From NCBI GenBank assembly GCA_012064415.1, contig SSNU01000219.1:62001-126000 (forward strand): a DNA stretch of 64,000 nt, read 5' to 3'. Each line of letters begins with the position of its first letter. Within the stretch, counting starts at the first letter, position 1. The position numbers and the translations under genes were made by a program. This DNA comes from Gyrodactylus bullatarudis (lineage: Eukaryota > Platyhelminthes > Monogenea > Gyrodactylidea > Gyrodactylidae). Below, piece after piece: positions 1 through 10,500 of this stretch. The notes beneath the pieces were generated by a model that saw only the letters and a list, made by a program, of their open reading frames with translations, was not told the origin of the DNA and did not search any database.

Positions 1-1
1 G

Positions 2-223
2 AATGAATCAGTTACAGAAGAGCCCCCTAATAAGAAGAGAAACATCCAGCCAATTCCAGTCGAAGATGTTAGATTTGACAGTGTGGGTCACTGGCCCGGA
101 CATACGGATCGAGGTCGATGTCGTAATTGTTCTATGAAAACGGAAGTTTACTGCAAGAAATGTGATTTGAGATTATGCTTTGTATCTAACCGAAATTGTT
201 TCGAAATATTTCATAAAAAATAA
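2..223 (+). CDS. piggyBac-family transposase, C-terminal end (cut by window start)
   Basis: An open frame enters from the left edge and ends at TAA 221-223. Its last 74 residues contain a cysteine-rich C-terminal finger (pattern C-x2-C-x8-C-x2-C-x5-C-x7-C, with a final FHKK). That is the zinc-binding end typical of piggyBac transposases, which binds the element ends. The same type of finger closes the transposase at 12.1 kb, but the sequence differs clearly, so this is a different copy or subfamily. The visible part has no stop or frameshift. The catalytic part lies outside the window, so intactness cannot be judged. It sits about 220 bp before a piggyBac-like terminus at 440. Confidence 0.75.
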   Translation, partial: NESVTEEPPNKKRNIQPIPVEDVRFDSVGHWPGHTDRGRCRNCSMKTEVYCKKCDLRLCFVSNRNCFEIFHKK

Positions 224-423
224 ATATATTTACATGATCCATCACATTCATTCTATTAGTCGCTTACAAGTAGGTATGACTAACGAAGTTCCACAGTCCC
301 ATATTCGGTACATCTTATAACTTCTAAACTAGCTATGCTAAAAAAACAAAAAGCAGCATCTTATTCGCAGTGTCTTATTTAGAAACTCATGTTAATTTTA
401 GAATTTTCCCATGAAAAAATTTC

Positions 424-444
424 TCCTGGGTCTTAAAGGGTTAA
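424..444 (+). repeat. Right end of the first piggyBac-like element, with TTAA
   Basis: The sequence ...CCTGGGTCTTAAAGGG ends at 440 and is followed directly by TTAA (441-444). Read inward it starts CCCTTTAAGACCC, which fits the CCC-start and TTAA target of piggyBac elements. It lies downstream of the transposase 3' end at 2-223. The left end is outside the window. The TIR differs from that of the element at 10.2-12.4 kb. Confidence 0.5.
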
Positions 445-640
445 AATCGCTTTTCCAAGAGATTTGGAAGAGGATAGAGCAAGTATTGAGACTACTCTCG
501 ATAAGATAGGATACTATGAATATAATATTTTCATTATCGCAGATTTTCAATTTATTGATCTTTTAACTGGTTTACAGAAAGGTAATACTTCTTATCCATG
601 TTTTTTATGTCTATGGAAATCATTCTCATCACAACCCTGA
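443..640 (+). pseudogene. Fragment of a repeat-borne protein (motif LLTGLQKGNTSYPCFLCLW)
   Basis: A 65-codon open frame starts right at the piggyBac TTAA and ends at TGA 638-640. It encodes a stretch close to the 'LLxGLQxGxTKxPCFLCxW' block of uncharacterised multicopy proteins in many invertebrate genomes (recognised from memory, not searched). It has no start and no upstream continuation, because the piggyBac terminus interrupts it. I read it as the decayed remnant of an older repeat into which the piggyBac element inserted. The function of that protein family is unknown to me. Confidence 0.45.
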
Positions 641-1520
641 TTTTGTTCCTATGCCTAGGACAGTATAATTGGGTAATAATAAAATTAACTCTAAAATTTA
701 ACTGAAATCCAGTTAAACTTGTTACTACTAGGGATTCTTGAGACTAACAGGTAATCTTGTAACCGAGTAACAAGTTCAACCGAATTGTCAGGGAGTCTTG
801 AGACTAACTAGATTAACGGTAACATACACACTAGAGATTGATTTTGCGAATTTTCGATTTCTAGCCTGGGTCAGAATCTGAATGGGCTCTTCAGGAGAAA
901 TCGAATGATGTATAAAACTTATGGTCCGAAATCTATTCATGAACTGGTCGCAATAGAAACTACAATTTTGTATTAAAATTAACGTGATGAAAAATTTGCT
1001 GAATTTGATTTCGGCTATTTTTCTCAAGAGAAGAGCTAAAATATTTTTCTCCTAATCATTTTCAATTTAACCATAAGTAAAATCTTTGATGACTACTTGG
1101 AAGTAATAGTGTCAAATTTAAAAATGGAACTTTGAAACTAACACTGCCACTATAATAGAAAATAAATTTATATAATTCGAATAAAATATTTATTCTCAAC
1201 CACATTTTCGCTTAGGGAAAATGAAATTGAACATATAGGAATTGAAAAATCTATCCCTAATACACAGTGTGTATTACACACTGACCGATATACACTGATT
1301 TTAGTTTCTACATTGGTCGTCCTAATTTTATTTCTATTTGTCTGATTCGGTCTCACTGGATTACTCTTTTGTGTGAAGTTCAATTATTTAAAAAAACAAT
1401 TTTTCAGTTGAAATGAAATCTTATGAAAATTTGAGCAAAATAAAACTACGCAAAACTTTCATTATAAGATAATAATATTCTACTACAACTCATGATTAAT
1501 TCTGTTATGAGAAAGTACAG
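641..1520. other. Intergenic, no gene recognised
   Basis: AT-rich sequence. The only structure seen is a short direct repeat, GGGATTCTTGAGACTAAC near 732 and GGGAGTCTTGAGACTAAC near 791. Small open frames here show no family resemblance or splice support. Confidence 0.5.
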
Positions 1521-2153
1521 ATGTTTTGGAGATTGCTGGTGTGTTTTTCTACATTTAATCGATGTTATGGTAAGTTGAGATCAAATAAAATATTTACAGA
1601 AAGATCTGCTAAGTTTGCCATGCCAAGAATCAATCATTTGTGATTATTTCAAAACTACTCATCACGACCCATCTTCAGTAAAAGAACTGAAAATATGTTT
1701 AGAGAAAGGCGAAACTCCTAAAAATCACAAAAACCATCATTGTTTCAAGATACTTTTACTTATGTTATTCAAGATATATGTAATTTCATATTTCATGATT
1801 TTTTTCATTAAAATTATAGTTTACATCTTTAATATATCAAGAGAATTTTAAAATAACGCTGAGAATAGATTCAGAAGTAAAACATGTAGTATACTTGGTC
1901 TGTCGAGTTCCACTACGAAACCTGGATTTTGTGAGCTTCTGTCCACTCTAATCGAGCAGGTAGAAGGAATTATTTACGGCGAATTGCACGAGATGCGTTT
2001 GAAGAAAATTTATACATATTTTCCAAGATACATAATTATTTTTGTGAGAAATATTAAAAGATATTACATAAGAAATATATTTTCATTTGACCTGGACAGT
2101 TTGGGATTTCTTTATGAAGGTCCAAATGCCAAGTATAAACTTGAGTCTGCAAT
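1521..2153 (+). CDS. Possible small uncharacterised gene (tentative exons)
   Basis: I do not recognise this. ATG 1521 opens a hydrophobic, signal-like start (MFWRLLVCFSTF). A GTAAG donor at 1570 and an AG at 1602-1603 would join it, through a 34-nt intron, to a frame with several cysteines (from 1604: LLSLPCQESIICDYF...). A second open stretch, about 1860-2153, contains TKPGFCELLSTLIEQVEGII and ends at a good GTGAGT donor (2154). The link between the two stretches was not found, and no downstream exon was identified. This could be a real secreted-protein gene, a pseudogene or chance; splice signals are the only support. Confidence 0.2.
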
Positions 2154-2184
2154 TGTGAGTTTTTTGGTAAGGTTGATTCATTAA

Positions 2185-3435
2185 AACTAGAGCTGAAGAT
2201 GAGAAATTACTGTTTGTACTCACGCTCAATATGTTTCAGGAACATCAAACATTTTGAATCATGACGTTTTAGTCTTAATTACATATAATTATAATTATCG
2301 TTGATTTCGCAGGGGTATTGAATACTGATATTAGGGATCGAGATAAGTTTGATAACCTCCTATCTTTATATCAACTAGCTAAAAACTAGTGTGAAGCTCA
2401 AAGTTTTTCTAATTTACATTCTACCAATTTTCATTATGTTCTATTTTAAGTTATATCCGATGCATTTTTTAACTTTCTGCATTTTTTGTGTTATATTTTA
2501 GATCAGAAATGAAAAACAAAAGATGTTGTGTGAGCCCAAATAATTTTCATAATTTAAATTTTTCTCAGTAACTCGTCTGTTTTAACGATTCCATTTTTAT
2601 AATCATTTTGATTGAAAACTAAAACATTTTCCAAATGAACCTTAAAGTATGTAGAAATGACATTTGAGCCTATTTTTTATCCTACTTGATAAAGTGTTAG
2701 CTAAAAAGTTAACTGATGCAAGTTTCTTAATTGTTTAAATTCAGGTGAGCCTGAAAGGTTGAAAGTAGTAACTGTCTCTGATATCTAATTTATTTTTTTC
2801 AAGTTAAGATTAAAACGACAAGTGAAACTCATCAGATAACCTCAGTTCCTGTGGATAACAAAAAATTCAATGAACATAATGCAAGTTCAATAATTTAATG
2901 ATTTTAATGATTAGGTGAACAATTTCAAAATCCTTTTGTACAAGAGAGTTGAAAATGAAAATGTTGAAGTTCAAAAAGATGTTCAATAATTTTTGATTTA
3001 ATAAAAATATTTTTCAAATTTTTAAATCATTTTTTGATAAAAATTCCAAATAGAGCTTTCTAATCCCCCACTTGTTAGGAAAACCAAATATTTATTGAAG
3101 TCAGATTGAAAAATGAATACAAGGAATGTGTTTTTCCTATTTTCATTTGAAATCTAAAAGCAGATCATTCCTGAACTCTCTTCTAGTTCCCATCTATGGC
3201 GAATTTTTTTTATAAAACTCTGGATAATTGAAGAACTTTTCCCACATCATCGAATGGTGTTTGTTTTATGGACCTAAAACGGAAAAAATTATTTCGCTCT
3301 ATGGCGAAATATACCTTTAAAACCTAGAGGTATTTGCAAAATTAGTCCATAGTACATGCGTTTAATCAGATTTAGTCTAAACTTTTCCATACCTGCGTGT
3401 ATTTAATTTTCACATTTAGTCTATTTTTAATATTT
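2185..3435. other. Intergenic, no gene recognised
   Basis: AT-rich DNA without a convincing open frame, RNA gene or terminal repeat. It ends where the inverted duplication at 3436 starts. Confidence 0.5.
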
Positions 3436-4535
3436 TTTGTTCAGAACTAGTATACATTTGTTCACATATAGCTTTAGTATTTAGAATTTAGTCAAAAAAA
3501 AATCTTTTATAGTTCAAATTAAAAAATGAGTTGTACGAAATTTATTATAAAATTATTTCTTAACCCTCAATTATCTATCCCCACACCAAATTGATTTTGT
3601 AAATTACAAAATCATTTAGTACCATTTACGAACTTCATGAAAAAAATTAACTATAATTACTGCTTATTTAATTACATACAGAATTGATTGTTTTCTTGTA
3701 CAGTTTTGAATCGAAATTTTACGAAATTATTTTTTCTAAAATACGAAATAGACCTGCAAAAGGTATAGTATGGTTTTCAAAAATAGTATATTTATAAATA
3801 TAAAAGTCTCATAATTTCTCTTCGGATCCTTCTTTACAATATTTGAGGGAAGACCTTCCTCTTTTACGTCTGACAGAATATTCCAATAATTTTGAGGGCA
3901 TAATATATCAATATCACAAGCATAAATTTTCATTGAATAAGGGGTTCTGAGCGATTCTGTTAGAAAAGTTCTCATCAAATATGATTGCAAGTAGATGAAT
4001 ACATGGATAGCCAGAAAAACTAATAGAACCACATGAACACAACACTTTTTCAAGATTCACAACACGTATGATATCAGAATTGGCCTCTGAATCAACATTG
4101 TATAAGTTTAATTTTTGACGTTCAGAACTTTAAGCTTTCGAGCAGCAATTGATGTGGCCAAGAAGTAATCGTTAAATTTTGGAAAAAATTCTTGTAGTGC
4201 AGTGTTTTAGAAAGTTTACCTTGTTTGATACTTTTCTGAAGTCATCAAGCAAAATTTATTAATAGCATGAGATAGATGAAGATTACGTATATGTTTGAGC
4301 GGTGAGTTCACAGACTCAGCCATGTTTGATTTCATATGCCCAAATCGAAAATGAAAACTGACCTAATTTTTAAAAGGCATGTTCAAGGATCCGAAGAGAA
4401 ATTATGAGATTTTTATATTTATAAATATACTATTTTTGAAAACCATATTAGATTTGAACAATAAAAGATTTTTTTTTGACTAAATTCTAAATACCAAAAC
4501 TAAATTTGAACAAATGTAGACCATTCTACGGGTAT
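3436..4535. repeat. Inverted duplication (foldback), left arm interrupted
   Basis: The reverse complement of 3436-3530 matches about 4450-4535. The reverse complement of 3768-3829 matches about 4385-4447, with only a few mismatches. The right arm is continuous (4385-4535), while the left arm is split by about 240 bp of extra sequence (3531-3767). The arms flank about 550 bp holding the open frame at 3838-4053. No TSD or known terminus was identified, so the type (foldback element or inverted segmental duplication) is open. Confidence 0.7.
3838..4053 (-). CDS. Possible first exon of a membrane or secreted protein
   Basis: The minus-strand frame from ATG 4051-4053 begins with a strong hydrophobic segment (MKKCCVHVVLLVFLAIHVFI), then a hydrophilic part with three cysteines and the end EEGLPSNI, followed by a GTAAAG donor. 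This looks like a signal-anchor first exon. The DNA just downstream is part of the inverted duplication, and no second exon was found. The family was not recognised. It may be a broken gene. Confidence 0.25.
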
Positions 4536-4796
4536 GGTTTCTGGATAAAAGTGTCTTTCTTTTTTCTCTTCGATCTCTGTAAGTGGTTTTTCAAAAAAAC
4601 GTTCTTTATATTTTTTAGGAAATTTTTACACTTTTTCAAAAACGCGTTGTTTTTAAATAGTCATAACTTCTCAATAAACTATTGTAGCTTTATGAGTCAT
4701 AGCTCATTCGAAAGATTATTAGTTATACTTTCAGAAAAGTGGTCAATAAATTGATTTCAGTTTCTTCAAAACAGAATTATGGATTGAGAAAGTAAC

Positions 4797-4836
4797 CTGT
4801 CCCATATATGACCCGCTGAGACTTAAAAGGGCTTAA
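4797..4836. repeat. Solo piggyBac-like terminus with TTAA
   Basis: The reverse complement reads CCCTTTTAAGTCTCAGCGGG followed by GGTCATATATGGG-like sequence, and TTAA lies one base outside (4833-4836). The arrangement CCCTTT, about 10 variable bases, then GGTCATATAT matches the left end of the complete element at 10214. No partner end was found, so it is probably a deleted or non-autonomous relic. Confidence 0.45.
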
Positions 4837-5103
4837 AATCGAATATCGGTATGATAAAATGAATCTCCAAGTATTTGAACACCATCCCAACAAATTTCGC
4901 TTCAAGATAAACTTAATTGTGAGAATTTTCAAATTAAAAACGTTTTTTTACGAATCGAAATTGTAATATTCAAGAAAAATAACAGAAATTTCCTTATAAA
5001 CTATTGAAAAAACATTTATAAATAGGATTCAATGCATTTTTATAACTTTATATATTTTTAAAATATTCCAACTTAATTCTTTTACTTGAGAACGTTTGTT
5101 CTG

Positions 5104-6743
5104 TCAAAAATTCTTCAGTCCTTCAAATAAATGATAGCCTGTATATTTTTCAATTTCTTCGAGGGGAACTTGAAATTTTGTTAGATTCACGAGTCCTTTA
5201 GCAATAAATTTATTTGGCATAATCCAGCCCTGATATTTCCAGTCAGAGTGTTTGTAAGATTTTGAAGCGACAGCTTTATACAAATGCGTGGGTACGGATA
5301 CATTTGAGACACCAATAACTTGATACTTTACATATTTTATCCCTGATCCGTAATCAAGTCTATGAAGGATAAATCAAAATCTATTCTCACTCAGGTATGA
5401 ACATACTTCCTGTCATGACGTACATGTCATACATTGTTTCTCCATATTCTCTAACATGAGTCTCAAGTTGGTTCCAGGCATGAAGATTGAAACCTTTACT
5501 AACCTATAGAAAATTAACTAAAGCTAACTAATATGAAGATGGGAATTTATGATTTCCACAAAATTATAATTTTTTTCATCAAGAAATCGAATTTGATCAA
5601 GATTTTTTGGAATCTAGATTGTAGATTTCACTTTCAGGATCTTAAGAAAAAAAAATTTGAAAAAAATCAAATTTTATGAAAGTTATGGCGCTGAATTCCC
5701 ATTTTTCTGAACTTTGAGTTGATAATTTTTGTTGATTTAAAAGTCAGAGAGTGATCAAAAGTGAAATTTAGGATCATGATTAGTCAAAGAAACCGATTAA
5801 GACCATAAAAATTTCAATGGACTCGCCAATTTCCAGGAATCTTGAATCATCAAAATTTCATCGATTTTCAAGTAGTGAAAATGTTCAAAAAATCAAAATT
5901 CGATTTTCACACGAAGATGGGCGGATTCTCAAAATCTGAATTAGCATATTTGATTTCTTTGACTGAACATGATCCTAAAAATCAAATTTTGATCACTCTC
6001 TCACTTTTAAATCAACAAAAATTATCAACTCAAAGTTCAAAAAAATGGGAATTCGGCACCATCGCTAGATTTGAAATATGGCAGAACTTTCTTAAAATTT
6101 GTTTTTTTTCAAATGTTTTTTCTTCAGATCCTGAAAGTGGAACCTACGATCTAGATTCCAAAAAATCTTGTTCAAATTCGATATCTTGAGGAAAAGATTT
6201 ATAATTTTGAGGAAATCATAAATTCCCATCTTCATATTATTTAGGTGTATGAAAAATTAACTAGAACCATACTTGAGGTGTCATATTTGTCAATAGGAAA
6301 GTTTCCGAATATGTTTTTCCAGGAGAGTACTTGTGATTACCTGCTGGGACCATATGGCCCCTATCAAATCCAGAATTTCTGTAGTCGACTAACTTAGATC
6401 GGTATTGGTATTCAATACTTAGATCTTCTTTAAAACTTTTACTTGACCTCTTGTTGCTATGTTTAATTGCTGGGTTCAAGTAGTAGCTTGGAAGATGTTC
6501 AAGTACCCAAAGGGGTATCTTCAACCGTTTATTGTAATATACCACAAATCCAGTGTAAATTATGATTTCATTCTCGGATGGGAAGCCAGCTAGTTTAAAA
6601 TTTAATCCAGAATATTCTAGATCCGAAAATGGATCCTTTTCAAGTAAGTGATTTTCAAGTCTATGGGTAATAACATGTTGAAAAATACGTTACTTTGCTG
6701 AAACCACCAAGAATATAAATTGAAATATTAGATATAACTCCAT
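5104..6743 (-). CDS. EXOG/ENDOG-type DNA/RNA non-specific endonuclease
   Basis: Four exons on the minus strand (6694-6743, 6273-6660, 5391-5503, 5104-5359) give 268 aa; all junctions keep frame. The betabetaalpha-metal nuclease core is clear: YNKR..PLWVLEHL, then the catalytic block DRGHMVPAGNH (His plus metal-binding Asn region), LLTNMTPQ, then an HAWNQLE block, VMTGSMFIP and the C-terminal VPLEEIEKYTG. This order matches the EXOG/ENDOG family, sugar-nonspecific nucleases usually found in mitochondria. Here the start (MELYLIFQFIFLVVSAK) resembles a signal peptide, so secretion or an organelle-membrane location is possible. Introns of 33 nt (6661-6693) and 31 nt (5360-5390) are very short; the 769-nt intron holds a foldback repeat. 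I cannot separate EXOG from ENDOG or secreted DNase members by eye. Confidence 0.85.
5522..6253. repeat. Foldback element family A, copy in EXOG intron
   Basis: Two long inverted arms meet here. The left arm has TAATATGAAGATGGGAATTT and the right arm ends with its complement (...AAATTCCCATCTTCATATTA near 6239). Similarity continues inward through GAAATCGAATTTGATCAAG and TTTGATCACTCTCTCA-type blocks. It fills most of the second intron of the nuclease gene. Outer sequences AAAGCTAACTAATATG (left) and the complement of ACACCTAAATAATATG (right) recur, swapped, in the copy at 38.2 kb, so the two ends are distinct and this copy is inverted relative to that one. Confidence 0.75.
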
Positions 6744-7506
6744 ACTTACTAACTATGATTATCCATACTCTCTGCTATAGATACGATTCAATTATCTCTC
6801 AAATATGCAAGCAGCAGGTGTCGAAAAATATTTGAATTTTTTTTGTTACACATTCTTTTGCATTTCTCAGTTTTAAATTCTCAGCTTTATTTATCTTAAC
6901 AAAATGAAATTTTTATCTTTACTACAGAACTATTGGGTAAATTACATAAAATCTAAGATCTATATATTCGGTGTATTATCAAATGGCCTAAATCTTTTTA
7001 CAGAAAGTATAAGTGATTAAAGTGGATACATTATCATTTGGCCTAACAAATTTACAGATTCTGTAACTATACATTGTATGCAGGCGATCAGTCTTTTATT
7101 TGGACCCGTAGAATTTGACATCATACATAAAATATTATAATAATTATTAAAATTTCCAATATACTGTATATGTTGTGCCTAAAGTGTAACGAATGTTGAA
7201 AGTGTAATTATATACCATGTTTACTAAACATTGTTTAGTAGGGCTATTTCTAATAGAATTTGCCGAAAGCAACTTTAAAAATCTTCTTGAAATTAGAAAA
7301 ATCAGAATAAAAAATTGTAATGTAATAATAACGACTGGTTATTAGCCAGTGACCACACTTTGCTATTAGGTTGAATGTCTCATATTCTTTATCAGTTAAA
7401 AGAAAGAAGATGCCTTGGTAAGAATTCATTATCTGGTACATTTTATAAGTGCATTTTATTCTTCAAGATTTGAGATATCGTTCAACATTCTTTCTAAAAA
7501 ACAATT
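6744..7506. other. Intergenic between nuclease and ESRP genes
   Basis: 5' flank of the nuclease gene and 3' flank of ESRP. An imperfect pair, TTATCAAATGGCCTAAA (about 6977) and TTATCATTTGGCCTAAC (about 7030), is the only repeat seen. No gene recognised. Confidence 0.5.
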
Positions 7507-10500
7507 TTAATGATAAGAATTTTTAGATTCATCATGGTTTATAGCTGCATAGTTGATTGTAGGATTCTTTTGTGGAATATTGCAAATGGAATTGGCATTG
7601 AGATACGCCTCTGATGTGGAATAACCAGATGGGAAATTAGCCTGTATTGGCGGAAGAAATACATGGTTTTGAGTATTTGAAATGAAGTAATTTATTGTCG
7701 AATTCAGTTGATCCAACATGTACGGATCCAAGAGCATCGGCATTTGAGTGGAAGGAGGTTGATTTACAAAGTCATTCTGAAATGAATTGATGAAAGAAAA
7801 TTAACGCATGCTATAATAAAAAAAATACAATTTGAATTTCAAAACGAGAAAATTTTTTCAATTAAAACTTGTCTATTTATTAAAACTGGGACATGTTTCA
7901 CATTTGGGATGTCACCTTCTGTTCTTGAGAATTTAAGAATTTCTTACTTTCTCCTATCAAGGTAATTTGGTACGAAAATGGAGCCAGGCTTAGAATTTTA
8001 AAATTTATAAGCCTTAAAGTCCCAGAGAAATTATTTTTATGATTCGTATTCAACCTTTTAGCTATCCTATGGTTTGTGAAAACGCTGATTAAGAATCTAC
8101 AGTTGTTTTTAACGCAATTAAATGGGTCATTTTTTGATCCAAAAACAGGTTATCTTTGTAGATTTAACAGATAGAGTTCAGGCGATTTCATATTTGAATT
8201 CTACAGGTATGATTAATCGGTAAAAGTTATCTTAATTTTTACACATGATCCTGGAAAGTAGGTTTTCGAAAAAAAAACATTTTAAACAATAATTAAATTT
8301 TGAGAAAAATCAACTCTCTTTGAATTAGTATAGCACGAGTTTGACGAATGATATAGCCAAGATCTTTGCGTATTCTAGGAGATTAATAAATTTCTTATCA
8401 AATGGGGGCGAACGAAGTATTTTCTTAAGGCAATAAAATAAACAATAATGAGTTGCTAAAATGATATTATGTGATAGAAATATCTCTGTAGGACTAAAAA
8501 AGGGTTAAAAATCTAACCTTGTATGACGTAAATACCACCCCCTTTTTATTGTCTCTTTTAGTACTTGGTTTTGTCTTATTTTTATCTTAATCATTAATAA
8601 TGATTCATTATAGTCTGATATCAAATATATAATTTGAACAAACCATAAAATTATTTTGTTGATCAAACATTGAGGGATGCTGGCCATTCTGATTTTGCTC
8701 TACAGGATCTGTTGGCATAAAGTACTGGTTTTCATCAAAATTACCATGACTTGAAACGTTCACCTCAACAGTTACAGACTTTTTCAACAAGTCTATAAAC
8801 ATTTCCGTAAGATTTTTTGTCGTGAAAATCAGCAGAGCTGCCGCTTCGTTAACCACTTCAATGATGACGTCATTTAATTTTTCATTCTAATTAAAATTGA
8901 AATAAATATTTTACAGATTCAAGAAATTCGTGCATGAAATTATATCTTGGTGCTCTGGGATACGAGTATCGCTTTTAAAAATTAACCTTACCATTTGATT
9001 CTAAAAGATAAATCGAGAATATAATTATTTCTATTTTGTATCTACTTTAAAGTAGCTCGATATTTTTTAATATCAAATACTCACAATTTTCTTGTAAATC
9101 ATTGGAAAGTTTCCTTGTAACGATATAAACTGAGTATTTATATCCAGGAAGTGAAGAATATCGTTAATGCTAACCTCGATTGGTATATTCCTGAGGCGAA
9201 CGTATGCCTTTTTTATGGCAAACATGCCTAAGTTATTTGGACTGTTTAGGATTCCTGTTGAATCAATACTTGATGGGGCCATCTGAAATTGTGATGGTCC
9301 TTGTTTAGTATAATCAATTGACAATAGAGGCATAGAGATAGATTGAGTTAAATCAGAGATACCCGGTAACACAGGAGGATAAGATTGGGGTAAGATATAG
9401 TTGACTGGACTCGGCCAATTTTGAGCTGACACCTTGACTGAATTCATAACCTGGTGCACTTCAGCTGGAGTCGATTTGAAAATTTCAATGTAACGCGAAC
9501 CAATGTGTTGTCGATGACTGAGAAGGGCTTGATTTGCAATTTCTCTAGTTTCAAACATGACAAAGGCGTCCCCAGTTGATTTCCCATCAACCTTTTTCAC
9601 AAGTAAGACACCGTTCAAATCGAATTGTACGTGACAGTCTGATTTCTTGAAGAATTCAACCTTGGAGAATTTAGAATCGTTAAATCATTATGAGAGTAAT
9701 AGATTTTCCTTCTACCGGAATAATTCAAGGCCATGAAAGAAAAAATTGAAAAGATATTTTGGATATTTTCTCCAAGGTTTGCTTAAAAAGAACCCAGGTA
9801 AAAAAAGATATTTTAATTCGCCTGATTATTTTTCAAAAATAAAAACTTTTTAAAATGATTTTGATTAGGGAAACGAATAAAATCTTTAAAATTTTTGTCA
9901 TGGTTATTCGAATTATTATTTGTAGTGTTGAAAAAAACTTTTGCAAATTCATGGCTCTAATCAAATGCATTGCTACCTGACTATGTTTTTTGACTACTCT
10001 TGGCTTGTATTCGGTATAAATAGTAATATAAATTATAATTTGATAATTATCAAAACCTGCTTGAAAGTTCTCTATGACCGTTAAAAGTGGAAAATTCAAA
10101 TAAAAGATTGATTATTTCACAAGAGTTATTATTATAACAGTTCAATCTCAACAGTAGAATGGTTTTAGACCTATTAGATTCAAGTTATGAACTTATCGTT
10201 GAAAAAAATTTAACCCTTTCGATACCAGAGGTCATATATATAATTTTCATAAGCATATATGATTAAAAATTAAATTAGAAATGCAATTAATTTAGCTGCT
10301 AATTACTCTCTTACAAAGGATCATAAAAAATTTTGGTTTTCATTCCCGTATATAATTTTTCTCCATCAACCCAATGAGCCTTCAACTCTGATTCTATTGG
10401 CTAATTGGATCTCGTTATTCAGTATTTAAGGTGAGGTCATATATGACCGATCGGTTATCTAAGTCATGGAAGAAGAGCTCAACTTCCGTTATACAAGATC

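Noticed and set aside
5842..6189. 115-codon plus-strand open frame inside the nuclease intron
   Set aside because: It lies in a family A foldback repeat; its sequence is the repeat arm read through, without protein resemblance.
7250..7441. Minus-strand 63-codon open frame after the ESRP stop
   Set aside because: No conservation or splice link to ESRP; composition like surrounding AT-rich DNA.
8490..8506. GACTAAAAAAGGGTTAA as another piggyBac terminus
   Set aside because: No GGTCATATAT-type subterminal sequence, no partner end and no TSD; CCCT next to TTAA is expected by chance in this composition.
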